64,000 bases of DNA from Anomaloglossus baeobatrachus (lineage: Eukaryota > Chordata > Amphibia > Anura > Aromobatidae). Each line of letters begins with the position of its first letter. Position 1 is the first letter of the stretch. The stretch is from contig NC_134354.1 of NCBI RefSeq assembly GCF_048569485.1, positions 397,244,170-397,308,169 of the forward strand, in the 5' to 3' direction. The notes beneath the pieces were generated by a model. The model saw nothing but the letters and a program-made list of their open reading frames with translations, made no database searches and was not told the origin of the DNA. Positions 32,490 to 43,844 of this stretch are shown piece after piece. The translations under genes and the position numbers were made by a program.

Positions 32490-33634
32490 TGTAGAACCCA
32501 GGGGGCAGGGGGTGTCAGGCATGGGGGGTTGCGTACCTGAGTTACGTGTCACCGGGCTGGTGTGATGATCTGGGGTGTCGCGGTGGCCAGCCCAGCTTCG
32601 TGCCCTGAGATGTACACCAATAAGGAGGGAACATGATGGGGTTAGTAGTAGGATAAATTGTTGTGACGTCACCTGTGGTACGTGATCAGGGATTAGCCGC
32701 CCCTGCTGTTGCTGTCCGCCGGGGCAGATGGTAGTAGCAGCAGAGACGGTGTCAATCCCTACAGGTGGAGCAGGCCCCGGGGAGGATGATGAGGGGAGTA
32801 GTGATGGCGATGACCTTCGGCACCGAGCAGCCGGTAATAAAAGTCTGAGTCAGTGGCTGTGGTTCCAGGTGTCTTTACTCACTCTTTGTGCCGCTCGCCC
32901 AGGTAGTATTGATCACCCGCTGTGATGGGCTCCGTCGAACCCGGATTCCTTCAGAGGTCAGTCCAGTGTGGTACTCGGTGGGCCCCTTCCTCCTAGTGCC
33001 TTGTATGTTGGAACCCCATGGCTTAAAGCTACTTGGGGACCCCAGTCCGTCTTGAGTAGTGCTCTTGTGCCTATTTGCATGTACCGTGGCTCCACAACGG
33101 GGCCTGGTGCTGTTCAAGGCCCCAAATCCTATCTGGCACTGTGCTTTCGGGCTCTGTGTGGCCAGGGAAGCTTGAAATCTCCCGGTCCCGGCAGATTCTG
33201 GAAACCCAACTTGGAGAATGATCTTCCCTAGGGTCCTGCACCCTGCGTGGGGCACCGGTTCCGAGGGAGCAATTAAGCTCTCCCCTCGGCAACCGCGTGA
33301 ACTCCTGTGTCTCACCAGAGCACCGGTGAGGTCCATCTGCTCCTTTCCTCTCCTGTTGGAGAACTCTCTGAAAACTGTTGTGTTGGCTCCTAACTCCCCC
33401 TAAGTGGCTTCTTCTCCCACGGGTCCATGTCACTAATGGGTGGCTGCCCCCCATGTTTGAAGACTAGCTTAAGACCCTACCCTAGCCCGGTCCCCATTGG
33501 AGGGCGCAACCTGGTTGTGCATTTGAGTGTGTAAGTGGTGAAACCGGTACCAACCTCCTCCGGATCCGGGTTAAGCACTACACCTTATATTAGAATCAGT
33601 ACTCTGTGGCGACTGAATCCTCAGGGGCGCCACA
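32490..33634 (-). repeat. Solo LTR (1145 bp), minus orientation
   Basis: On the minus strand it starts TGTGGCGCCCCTGAGG, identical to the first 16 bases of the LTRs at 18629 and 28513, and ends CTGGGTTCTACA. Exact ACTA copies flank it (32486-32489, 33635-33638). It is an older, diverged relative. It inserted in the Tc1-type relic, and open frames inside it have no domain signal. Confidence 0.78.
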
Positions 33635-34440
33635 ACTACATTTTATCAATGTTTTATAGGCTTGTCTAAATGTTGTTGAGCAAACTTTAAATGTGTTTGT
33701 TTATGCTTTTTGATCAGCAATAGTCTTGCATGGTGAGCGTGCATACAGGCCCTGGAGGTTGAGTGCATTACATATTGTTTTCTTTGAAACAATTGTACCT
33801 GCTGATTCAAGGTTTTTCTGTAGCTATCCACAGGTGGTCCTTGACTCTTGGACAACTCTTCTGATAATTCTTTTTACTCCTCTGTCTGAAATTTTGCAGG
33901 GAAGACCTGGTTGTTGCACATTTATGGTGAAATTATGTTCTTTCCAAATACAGAATATGGTTCCCACAGTGCTCTCTGGAGCCTTCAGTAGTTTAGACAT
34001 TCGTCTGTAACCAATGCCATCAGTATATTTTGCAACAATAAGGTTGCAAAGGTACAGTTCACTGGTTTTAACCTACATGAGATGTTTCTTGTGTAGCACC
34101 TTGGTAATGAGACACCTTTTTATAGGTCAACAGTTGAACCAGCTGGTATTATTTTTCACTAAGTGACAGGATTACTTTCTAATTACTGATAGATTTAGGC
34201 TGATGTCAACACTTTCCATGGCTTTTTGAACTTCTCTTCATGTGTTCAATATTATTTCCCTGTGTCATTTCTCATTACACATAACTAAATTTATAAGAAT
34301 ATATGGTTTGAATTCTTCGTCTGTGTGGATTGGATGGGCTGTTACATATATCTGATGAGAAATTTATGTCAATAGCACCTTTATAAATATATGTACCTAC
34401 AAAATTGGTGACGTGTTCAATACCTATTTCACCCACTGTA

Positions 34441-35126
34441 ACTGTGGTTCCAAGCTATGTACAACAGGTTTTTTGCAGCAAAGTAAATCTCACTTATAGA
34501 TCTCCTGCCCATATTTTTCCACAGGGTCTACTTCTAGTGCTTTTTTGAACAGAAATACTGATATGAGATGTCAGATGTACAGGTAAAACTTGTCACTCTA
34601 TTTTTTTTCTTGAAGTGAAAGCTGTTTTTATAGATGATGTGGATCAAATATTGAGTTTTTGGTCATTTTATGCACTCTTTATTGGCCTGTAGTATTTTCT
34701 TTAGCCAAACTGAAAAATGCACTGGCAGGTCACAAATCGCCGACTGGAGAGGCTGAGTATATGACAGGGGTCAGGGGACCAAGATTAGAAGCACCACTCC
34801 AGCTGTGCAATAAAAAAAGAATAAAGCACCATTCTAGCATTTCATTTTTTATAGTGCACGTAGGCAGCATTCGATACACACGTGCTGGATTAGGTATGAT
34901 GCTGGCTAGTGCCAATATGTTGTTTGTTGGCAGAGCTAACACAGTGTAAAGTTCGCTGCAGGAGATGGTAAAGAAGCGAGCAGGAGTGAACCCATTGGAC
35001 CAGAGGGGGACCCCGAGCTTACCCTTAGTGGGAGAGGCTTGACTAAGCGCCCAACACGAGGCAGACACTAGTTGCCACTCCCAGGGCAGTGTGAGCAAGG
35101 ATGGTTGACCTTAGGGAGATCAACAT
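34441..35126. other. Intergenic, nothing recognised
   Basis: No coding region, RNA gene or clear repeat edge. Short open frames around 34659-35098 on both strands lack domain features. Confidence 0.4.
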
Positions 35127-35320
35127 CCACCGCTGCGGAGACACCATCACGTGTTTCTCAACGCAGTGATTCTAGAGCAATGCCCCCTGGGCATTCCTAC
35201 CAGCGTTGAGAAACATGTGATGGTGTCTCCACAGGCCTTCTTGCTTTGAATATTTCCCAGGGGGCATTGCTCTAGAATCACTGCGTTGAGAAACACGTGA
35301 TGGTGTCTCCGCAGCGGTGG
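35127..35320. repeat. Perfect 65-bp inverted repeat with third partial copy in the loop
   Basis: The arms at 35127-35191 and 35256-35320 are exact reverse complements (arm starts CCACCGCTGCGGAGACACCA). The 64-base loop contains a diverged partial copy of the same unit (GTTGAGAAACATGTGATGGT). The function and family are unknown to me. Confidence 0.85.
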
Positions 35321-35324
35321 TGAT

Positions 35325-35795
35325 TAGGCAAAAGCGTCGTAATCGTATCATCGGTGCAGCGTCGGCGTAATCCATAATTACGCTGACGCGACGGTCCGAT
35401 GTTGTTCCTCGCTCCTGCGGCAGCACACATCGCTGTGTGTGAAGTCGCAGGAGCGAGGAACATCTCCTACCGGCGTCACCGCGGCTTCCGTAGGTTATGC
35501 GGAAGGAAGGAGGTGGGCGGGATGTTTACATCCTGCTCATCTCCGCCCCTCCGCTCCTATTGGCCGCCTGCCGTGTGACGTCTCAGTGACGCCGCACGAC
35601 CCGCCCCCTTAATAAGGAGGTGGGTCGCCGGCCAGAGCGACAGTCGCAGGGCAGGTGAGTGCATGTGAAGCCGGCGTAGCGATAATTTTCGCTACGCCAG
35701 CTTTCACAAGATATTGTACCTGCGACGGGGGCGGGGACTATCGCGTGCGACATCGCCGCACCGGCTTGCGATGTCGCAACATGCAAAGCCCGCCT
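35325..35795. mobile_element. Foldback MITE, GGGCACTTTGCACACT family, truncated copy C
   Basis: The interior matches the copies at 15749 and 16768 (GTTGTTCCTCGCTCCTGCGG, GGAAGGAAGGAGGTGGGCGG). The left arm is missing and the right end has drifted (GCAACATGCAAAGCCC). It is non-coding. Confidence 0.7.
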
Positions 35796-35925
35796 TACTA
35801 CGGTGTGTAAATATATAGAAATATGGATTTGAGGATATGAACAAGAAAAAAATGTTACAGATCTTAAAACACTTGAAATTTTTTGTTCATGCAGTTTTAA
35901 GAGGCTATACAGTGTGTCTACCCAT
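35796..35925. other. Short spacer
   Basis: AT-rich DNA with nothing recognised before the LINE tail. Confidence 0.4.
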
Positions 35926-38900
35926 ATTATTATTATTATTATTTATTATTATAGCGCCATTAATTCCATGGCGCTTTACAAGTGAAAAAGGGTATACATA
36001 AAAACTAGTACAATAATCATTAACAGTACAAAACAGACTGGTACAGGAGGAGAGAGGATCCTGCCCGCGAGGGCTCACAGTCTACAGGGAATGCGTGAAG
36101 GTACAGTAGGTGAGGACAGAGCTGGTTGCGCAGTGGTGTACTGGACTGAGGGTTATTGTAGGTTGTAGGCTTGTCGGAAGAGGTGGGTCTTCAGGTTCCT
36201 CTTGAAGCTTTTCACGGTAGGAGAGAGTCTGATATGCTGGAGTAGAGCGTTCCAGAGTATGGGGGAGGCACAGGAGAAATCTTGTATGCGATTGTGGGAG
36301 GAGGAGATAAGAGAGTAGAGAAGGAGAACTTGTGAGGATCTGAAGTTGCGTGTAGGTAGGTACCGGGAGACTAGGTCACAGATGTAAGGAGGAGACAGGT
36401 TGTGGATGGCTTTATAGGTCATGGTTAATGATTTGAACTGGAGTCTTTGGGCGATGGGAAGCCAGTGAAGGGATTCTCAGAGTAGTGAGGTTGGGGAATA
36501 GCGAGGGGAGAAGTGGATTAAGCGGGCTGCAGAGTTCAGGATAGATTGGAGGGGTGCAAGGGATTGGAAGGGAAGCCAGAGAGCAGGAGGTTGCAGTAGT
36601 CGAAGCGGGAGATGATGAGGGCATGCACTAATGTTTTTGCTGATTCTTGATTAAGGAAGGCACGGATCCGGGAGATATTTGTGAGTAGTAGTCGGCATGA
36701 GGTGAAGAGGGCTTCGATGTGTGGCTTGAAGGATAGAGCAGAGTCGAGGGTTACTCCAAGACAATGAGCTTGTGAGACTGGGGAGAGTGAGCAGCCATCA
36801 ACTTTGATGGATAGGCTTGGTGGAGAAGTTGAATGAGGAGGAGGAAAGACAATGAATTCTGTTTTGTCCATGTTAAGCTTTAGGAATCGCGCAGAGAAGA
36901 CGGATGAAATAGCAGAGAGACATTGTGGGATTTTGGTTAGTAAGGAGGTAATGTCAGGTCCAGAGAGGTAGATCTGAGTATCATCGGCATAGAGATGATG
37001 CTGAAAGCCGTGGGACTCTATGAGCTGTCCGAGGCCAAAGGTGTAGATGGAGAACAGCAGGGGTCCAAGAACTGAACCTTGGGGGAAACCAATGGATAGA
37101 GGGTGGGATGAGGAGGTGGTGTGAGAGTGGGATGAGGAGGTTTTGTGAGAGTGGGAGACACTGAAAGTTCGGTTGGTTAGGTATGAAGAGATTCAAGATA
37201 GGACCAAGTCTGTGATGCCCAGAGAGGAGAGAATCTGTAATAGGAGGGAGTTGTCTACTTGGTCAAAGGCAGAGGACAGGTCCAGGAGGAGAAGGACAGA
37301 GTAGTATTGCTTGGCAGTTAGTAGGTCATTGGTGACTTTAGTTAGGGCAGTTTCAGTAGAGTGATGCGGTCAGAAGCCAGATTGTAGCTGGTCAAAGAGG
37401 GGGCAGGAGGAGATGTATGAGGACAGTTCAAGATGGACATGCTGTTCCAGTAGCATTGAGGCATAGGGGAGAAGGGATATGGGGCGGTAGCTAGACACAG
37501 AGGATGGGTCAAAAGAGGGTTTTTTAAGGATGGGTGTGATCGAAGCATGTTTAAAGCATGAAGGGAATACACCAGTTGCTAGTGATAGGTTGAAGAGATG
37601 AGTTAGGGCTGGCATGAGGACTGCGGTGATGCTGGGGATGAGGTGCGACGGGAGCGGGTCAAGTGCACAGGTGCTTAGATGTGATCTTGAGAGTAGAGTG
37701 AAAAGATGATCATGGGGAGAAGCTGGATTTGGAGGAAGAGGGCTGAGTAGCTATGATGAGGGGCTGTGGGGATTGTGGGCCAAAGCTTGCTCTGATGTTG
37801 TCAATCTTCTGCTTGAAGAAAGAGGCAACGTCTTCAGCTGAGATGAGAGGAGAGGGAGGTGGAGCTGGGGGATAGAGGAGAGAATTGAAAGTGTTGAATA
37901 GCTGTTTAGGGTTGTGAAACAGGGAGGATATGAGGGATGAGAAGTAGGTTTGTTTTGCAGCAGTGAGTGCAGACTTGAAAGTGGTGAGGGACTCTTTATA
38001 TGCAACAAAATACTCAGTGGAATGAGACCTCTTCCATCTGCGTTCAGCAATTCTGGAAGCCCGTCTCAGTTCTTTGGTCTGGCTCATGTTCCAAGGTTGC
38101 CTGCTGAGTGTGCGAGTTTTGGTATGTGTGAGGGGGGAGGTCAATTCAAGAGCTGCAGAGATTGTAGTGTTATATAAAGTGGCTGCGGCATCTGTGTCAT
38201 GTAAGGAAGCAATGTCTGCGAGAGGGAAAAAGGACTGAGAAAGGAAGTGTAAATCAAGGTGATTGAGATTTCTGCGAGGGTGTGAAGGTTTTTGAAGGGG
38301 GGGTTGTGTATTTGGAGAAGAGAGGGAAGAGAATGTGAGTAGGTTGTGGTCAGACAAAGAGAGAGGTGAGTTAGAGAGGTTAGTTAAGGAACATAGATGA
38401 GTGAAGATGAGGTCCAGCGTGTGGCCATCTTTGTGTGTAGCAGAAGAAGACCATTGGATGAGGCCGAAGGAGGATGTGAGTGTTAAAAGTTTAGAGACAG
38501 ATGAGGGAGAAGTGTCAGTGGGGATGTTGAAATCGCCCATGATGATAGTGGGGATGTCAGTGGAAAGGAACTGTAGTAGCCAGGTGGTGAAATGGTCAAA
38601 AAAGGCAGTAGCTGGCCCTGGCGGGCGATAGATGACAGCGAGTTGGAGGTTAGAGGGGGAGTAGATGTGGACGGAGTGCACCTCAAAAGTGGGAAGAGTA
38701 TCAGAGGGTGGCAGTGGAATTGGTGTATAGGAGCATTGGTCGGACAGAAGTAAACCAACTCCTCCACCATGCTTGTTACTGGGGCGGGGGGGTGTGAGAC
38801 AGATGGACACCACCATAAGAAAGTGCAGCAGGAGAGGCTGTGTCAGAGGGGATGAGCCAGGTTTCAGTGAGGCCGAGGAAAGAGAGTTTATTAGTGATGA

Positions 38901-39330
38901 AAAGATCATGGATGTAGGAAAGTTTGTTGCAGACGAAGCGAGCGTTCCATAGAGCTCCTGTTATTGGGACTGGGGGAGTGGGAGCTGGGTGAATGGGTAT
39001 AATGTTAGAAAGCTTGCAAAAATTTCTCATAGATCGTGGATGATGGTTCCAAGTGACAATGGGGATGTGATGAGGAGGACCAGGATTGGGGGAGATATCT
39101 CCAGCAGTGAGGAGAAGCAGAAAGAGTGTTAGTAGGTGGGAGCAGGAGAGGCCATGGGGTGGTCGTGTGTGTCTGGAGACACAGGGTGTAATGTGAAGGA
39201 ACAGATCTGAGGAGAAGGTGAGATAGGTGGGGAGGATGGAGGAAGAGATGAATAGTTTATTACAGGGTGTAGGGATCAGGGGGGTAAGTAGACAGTGAAG
39301 TGTTATGGGGTGAAAGTGAAGAGAAACACA
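35926..39330 (-). pseudogene. L2-clade LINE, nearly full length, frame broken
   Basis: On the minus strand the order is: hydrophobic leader and AGDISPNPGP (about 39110-39070); an endonuclease of the APE type (GLTETWL, YRPPGP, MGDFNIP near 38530, SDHNLL near 38360); then reverse transcriptase ([31 protein letters not shown] near 36990); a C-terminal part to about 36150; and the 3' tail GTAAAGCGCCATGGAATTAA ending in an (AAT)n-like run at 35926-35953. The coding region is broken into about six pieces by frameshifts and stops, the longest 399 codons (37710-38909). Long readable blocks suggest moderate age. Confidence 0.85.
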
Positions 39331-39924
39331 AACATTATTTAAAGTGACTATGTATGCAGATACCTTCCGGCCTAATTCGGCCTAGTTCAATGCATCATAC
39401 TTATATGGTGCATACTTGTCTTGGTGCAGACATGTAGTCTTGTGCAGACTTCAAGAGGGACCAATATATCCACACACAAGTGCAATCAGCTGTGAAGGGG
39501 TGGGGTGCAACAAGAACCTCTTCGTCACTCAAAGAAACCAGATGCAACATTACATAGGCAGAGTAAACAAAGGTCATAAAAAAAAGGTTAAGAACGGGGA
39601 GGGGGGGGAGAGGTCACAGTGAGAAGCTGGAGCACACCACAGAGATATTGAAGCAAAGGAAGAACAGGTCAGATTAATTGGGAAAGTAGGGTGCCTGATT
39701 ACACATACCAGATATTAGCAAAAGCAGCAGAGAGAAAGATCAGTTCATGGGAAATTAGGGTGCCTGATTACATATACCTGTGGGAAGATAGACATGATGA
39801 TTAGATGATGGCAGAGAAGTGATGATAGATCACCAAGTGCATCATAATAATAATAATAATAATTTGGCCTAATTCAGTGCATCGTACTTATATGGTGCAT
39901 ACTTGTCTTGGTGCAGACATATCC
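39331..39924. repeat. Stretch with two direct copies of a ~60-bp sequence
   Basis: GGCCTAATTCGGCCTAGTTC... at about 39369-39433 and its near-copy at 39863-39922 share TTATATGGTGCATACTTGTC and flank about 430 bp of purine-rich DNA with an (AAT)n at 39846-39862. This may be the 5' part of the LINE insertion and its surroundings. No gene is seen. Confidence 0.45.
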
Positions 39925-41094
39925 TGTCCACCACCATTAACTTGAGAACGGCATCGGCTATAGGAATAGAAGTGGTGTCTAGGTATAGTAAAGTCAAAAA
40001 AGAGTGACTGCACTCCTCGACCTGACGTGTGAACAGGTGCATAACTGAACATGACATAAAATACAAAAAGACATTTTGCACGCTTCAGCGTGGCGTTAGG
40101 GACCCAGTTACGAGATATGCCATAAAGGGGCAACTGGGCAGATATACAAATGGCCATTTATATATGCTAAATATCTAATTTTTCTCAGATTTTCCTTGGC
40201 AGTAATGCAGGTCCATGTTCACACGTTCATGGTTTCCATACTTTAGCATTATCAGAGTGCAAACTGTCTTTTGTATTTTAGGTATAGTTAAGTAGCCAGG
40301 CACTACAGAATGAAACCACCTATAGCGCAACCTGGAGGAAAACAACAGAGTTAGCATTTTTATCTTGAAAACGGAACAAGATAGAGAAAAAAAGGGAATT
40401 AAAAAATTGTAGGGCATCATCAATTCAATACGAATCGACACCTTGCATACAGAAATGCTATGATATGAAACCTATGACCCCCCCCCCCCAAAACATTGAA
40501 TGCTGGTCACGCATATGGCACTCATTTAACTTTGATGCTCAAAGTGGGCACCGTCAGCAGCAATGCACATCTGGACTCTGGACAGCATACTGTATCTTGC
40601 TGCACGTTGTGCAATATGGAGGGTGACACGTTTGCACAAGCATCTGTGATACGTTGTCGTAGGTCCTGCAATGTTGGTGGAGGGGTCACATACACCTGCT
40701 GTTTGATGTGAACTCACAGAAAGAAGTCCAATGGGGTCAGGTCAGGTGAGCGTGGAGGCCACTCCACAAAGCCACCATACCCAATGACTTGTAGGAAGGT
40801 CTCCATGAGGTATCGCTTCACGTCCGCAGCCTTGTGAGTTTTACACGTTCTAATTATAGCATTTCAGTATGCAAGGTGTCGATCCGTATTGAATTGATGA
40901 TTTTTAATTCACTTTTTTTTCTCTATCTCGTTATGTTTTTGAGATACAAAATGCTAACTCCGTTGTTTTCCACCAGGTGGCGCTATAGGTGGTTTCATTG
41001 CGTAGCGCATGGCTACTTTACTATACCTAGACACCACTTCTATGCCTATAGCTGCCACCATTCTCAAGTTAATGGCGGTGGACGGGACACACTG
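39925..41094 (-). mobile_element. Mariner-type element with long inverted repeats, decayed
   Basis: Long inverted arms (about 39925-40450 and 40840-41094) share CTATAGCG, AAACCACCTATAGCG and CACCACTTCTATGCCTATAG-type words. The right end GACGGGACACACTG abuts TA. Between them, minus-strand fragments read VYVTPPPTLQDLRQRITDAC and LSRVQMCIAADGAHFEHQ, the C-terminal part of a Tc1/mariner-superfamily transposase. Only part of the gene remains. A 284-bp insert at 39995-40278 interrupts the left arm. Confidence 0.65.
39995..40278. mobile_element. Unassigned 284-bp insert with 15-bp target duplication
   Basis: TAGGTATAGTAAAGT (39980-39994) and TAGGTATAGTTAAGT (40279-40293) differ by one base and bracket sequence absent from the other arm of the host element. 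The length of the duplication points to retroposition. I see no A/B boxes and cannot name the family. Confidence 0.55.
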
Positions 41095-41096
41095 TA

Positions 41097-42129
41097 TACA
41101 TTTCTGAAATGAAAAATATGGTGAAAAAAATCTCACCAAGGTATAGCTGCATTAATTACTATTTGCTGCATTTTGAAAACCCTATAAACACAGAAAAAAA
41201 TAAACGTGTGCATTATAAGGCAGAAAAAGATAATGTGAGACTGTCATGGGACTTGTATAAAAGCTGAACATTGTGCAAGCGAACCAAAAAGCTCATTACA
41301 ATGCAAATTTGTTAACCCACAAATAATGGATAATAAAATTGGTTATAAAACTGTCTTCCGTCTTCATGTGTCATAATGGTTGCTGGAATTATTCCCTGAC
41401 AGTGCTCTGAATATAGTGCTATATAAATCTTTTCTAATCATTATGTTCCTGTTTAGTTAATGCTGCAATATCCCTCATCCACCTGGTTCTTATTAAAATA
41501 TTTCCTCAAGGTTCCCCTGACCAATAACTAAGGGAATTCTTTATTATTAGCTATAGTTATCTGAAAATGTAGGAATACTGGGGTGAATGAAAATTACACT
41601 TCTGCCACTATATGTTCAATTTGGGACCATAAGCAATTGTAAATGAAACCCACAATATAGTGCCAAATCACACATTAGACCCAGTGGACCTCAAAAGACC
41701 ACATTTACTTATAATTGGTTCTGATGTTAATTTGACCTTGTAAACCTAATGTGTAGTTGAAGCTTCTTATCCAGAGGAAATGAGAAAGTGTTCAATTATT
41801 GCCATTTTTACATTCAGTGACCTTATACACACAAAACTGAGATGTATCGGCAATAAAAGGGCAGTAAAGTAATGGTCAATAATTTTTCAAAAAGGTTTGG
41901 TGCAATTTTATTATTATCAAAGTCTATGGGTGGTAATTGTATATATATATAGCCTTTGAAGAAAAAAAATGCTCTGTACCCCAAAAACACATCCAAGGGT
42001 TAAGATTACTGAACATGGATATACTGAATAATAGGTACTCCTGAGTATTATTATTGCAGTGTACCAGGTATATCAACAGAACACATTCCCGGTTGATAAA
42101 TCTGCTGAAACTGTACTATAATGCCACAG
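41097..42129. other. Intergenic, nothing recognised
   Basis: AT-rich DNA with no open frame over 60 codons that looks real and no repeat edges seen. Confidence 0.45.
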
Positions 42130-42790
42130 GTTACGTGTAGTGATTAGAGAACACTACAATGTTCAGGTGCTCGATATTCCTAACGAGCAGTGATGAGCGA
42201 GCATTACCATGTTCGTGTGCTCGATACTCGTAATGAGCAGTGATGAGCAAGCACTACGACGCTTGTGTGCTCAGTACTTGTAACGAGCAGTGATGAGGGA
42301 GCACTACCATGCTCGTGTGCTCGATACTTATAACGAGCAGTGATGAGCGAAAACTACGACGCTTGAGTGCACGGTACTTGTAACGAGCAGTGATGAGGGA
42401 GCACTACTATGCTCGTGTTCTCAATACTCGTAACGAGCAGTGATGAGGGAGCACTACCACGCTTGTGTGCTCGGTACTTTTAACGAGCGAGCACTACCAC
42501 ACTCGTGTACTCGGTACTTCTATCGAGCAGTACTGAGCGAGCACTACCATGCTCGTGTGTTTGGTACTCATAATAAATTGTGATGAGCGAGCACTACCAT
42601 GCAGGTGTGCTCAGTAGTTGTAACGCGCAGTGATGAGCGAGCAATTCCACGCTCGTGTGCTTGGTACTTGTCACAAGCAGTGATGAGTGAGCTCTACCAT
42701 GCTCGTGTGCTCGATACTCATAACGAACAGTGATGAGCGAGCACTACCATGTTTGGGTGCTCAGTATTTGTGAAAAGCAGTTGGTGTTCA
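42130..42790. repeat. Minisatellite, ~50-bp unit, about 12 copies
   Basis: The core unit reads approximately GAGCAGTGATGAGCGAGCAC then TACCATGCTCGTGTGCTCGA and TACTCGTAAC. Copies start at about 50-bp steps from 42185 to 42776, with one shorter unit near 42485. Copies differ from each other by several bases, so the array is not freshly homogenised. Confidence 0.9.
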
Positions 42791-43329
42791 GATGGGTACA
42801 ACTCGAGGACACACATATAATCTAAGTCAATGTGGGACTCAAGCATTTTTCCAGAAGAGTTCCCAGAAAAATGCTCAAGTTCCTCGTTGATTTCCATTAT
42901 ACACTTGTACTCGCGTTGTGCCCATCCGAGTATCCTACTTTACGTTACGAGAACCGAGCATAGTAATGCTCAGACATCACTTGTTACCTAGTGTTTTCTG
43001 TCACTTTAAAGTGATAGAAAAGTTTGATTAAAAATTAATGGTAGAATTACGCATCAAAATGTAGACCTAAACGTTGCATCCAGTGACTGGAAATGAATCA
43101 CCAATGTTTCTGGGCAATGAATGTATATGACTTGCCAGCATACATCCAAATGTAAATCCCATGACATTGATGTTGTATCCGGTATGGTCTGCCATTTCTT
43201 TTTTTTCTAGGCAAAATCCATCTCCAAAACTGATGCCAGAAAACAACAAACTCACTATTTTTGGGGGGAGGGTTACAAAATAAATGTCAATGTAGAGCCC
43301 CAGGCTAAAGCCACGATCATATAAGTTCC
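42791..43329. other. Intergenic flank of the minisatellite
   Basis: Scattered minisatellite-like words continue to about 42980 (GAGAACCGAGCATAGTAATG). The rest is unassigned. Confidence 0.4.
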
Positions 43330-43386
43330 TGATGTATGTAAAGCGCTGCAAAATATGTTAGTGCTATATAAAAAAAAATAAATAAA
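43330..43386 (+). repeat. L2-type 3' tail fragment
   Basis: GTAAAGCGCTGCAAAATATG then TTAGTGCTATATAAAAAAAA matches the 3' ends of the L2 LINE at 49290-53045 and of the SINE at 44355. Confidence 0.6.
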
Positions 43387-43844
43387 GTTATACTTGTTGA
43401 CTCAACAGTAAGTCATGAAATGTTAAACGTTAGATCAACTCATTCAAAGGCAATGGAAATAAGCAAGCGATTATGAGAGCATGCCACGGATTTCTATTCT
43501 ATTGTGAAAGGCAATATACACATTACATCCAGCTTTACCATTGTTTTGCTGAATCGGATTTCATGTGATGCCTTCCAAATACAGTAGGTGTTGTGCAAAA
43601 GGATAGACAACTGCCCAAGCACTATTGTATCACACCTACTGTATATAGTACTGTAATGTTTGCCTGAAAGATGATTTCTTTGTGGTGGAAATATACTGTG
43701 TGCACAAGTACATTAGTACACAATTTATCATTTTGATGATTCATTATATTATTGAACAACAACAGCGGCATCGGTCAGTCCAAAAGGTTAATAATCCTGA
43801 ATATTTACAAAAGTTTTGATTTCTTAGGATCTATCTATTGATGC
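43387..43844. other. Intergenic, nothing recognised
   Basis: Unique-looking AT-rich DNA; no coding or RNA signal. Confidence 0.4.

Larger units (their letters stand above)
18464..34438 (-). mobile_element. Old Tc1-type element, broken up by nested insertions
   Basis: The left remnant is 18464-18628 and the right parts are 29883-30179, 31114-31314, 32184-32489 and 33635-34438. CAAACCATA followed by TGTGTAAT and AATGACACAGG near 18473-18520 is mirrored by the complementary run at 34250-34320, so these are its terminal repeats. The outer right end CAGTGGGTGAAATAGG abuts TA at 34439-34440. On the minus strand, fragments of transposase can be read, including [15 protein letters not shown] at about 32320-32280 and the C-terminal EAGITSKGFCTKY at about 18605-18567. 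Several internal stretches occur twice, so the relic also carries internal duplications, or two copies are mixed. The coding region is decayed. Confidence 0.7.

Noticed and set aside
42130-42790. CRISPR-like array
   Set aside because: The whole ~50-bp period is repeated with drift; there are no unique spacers.
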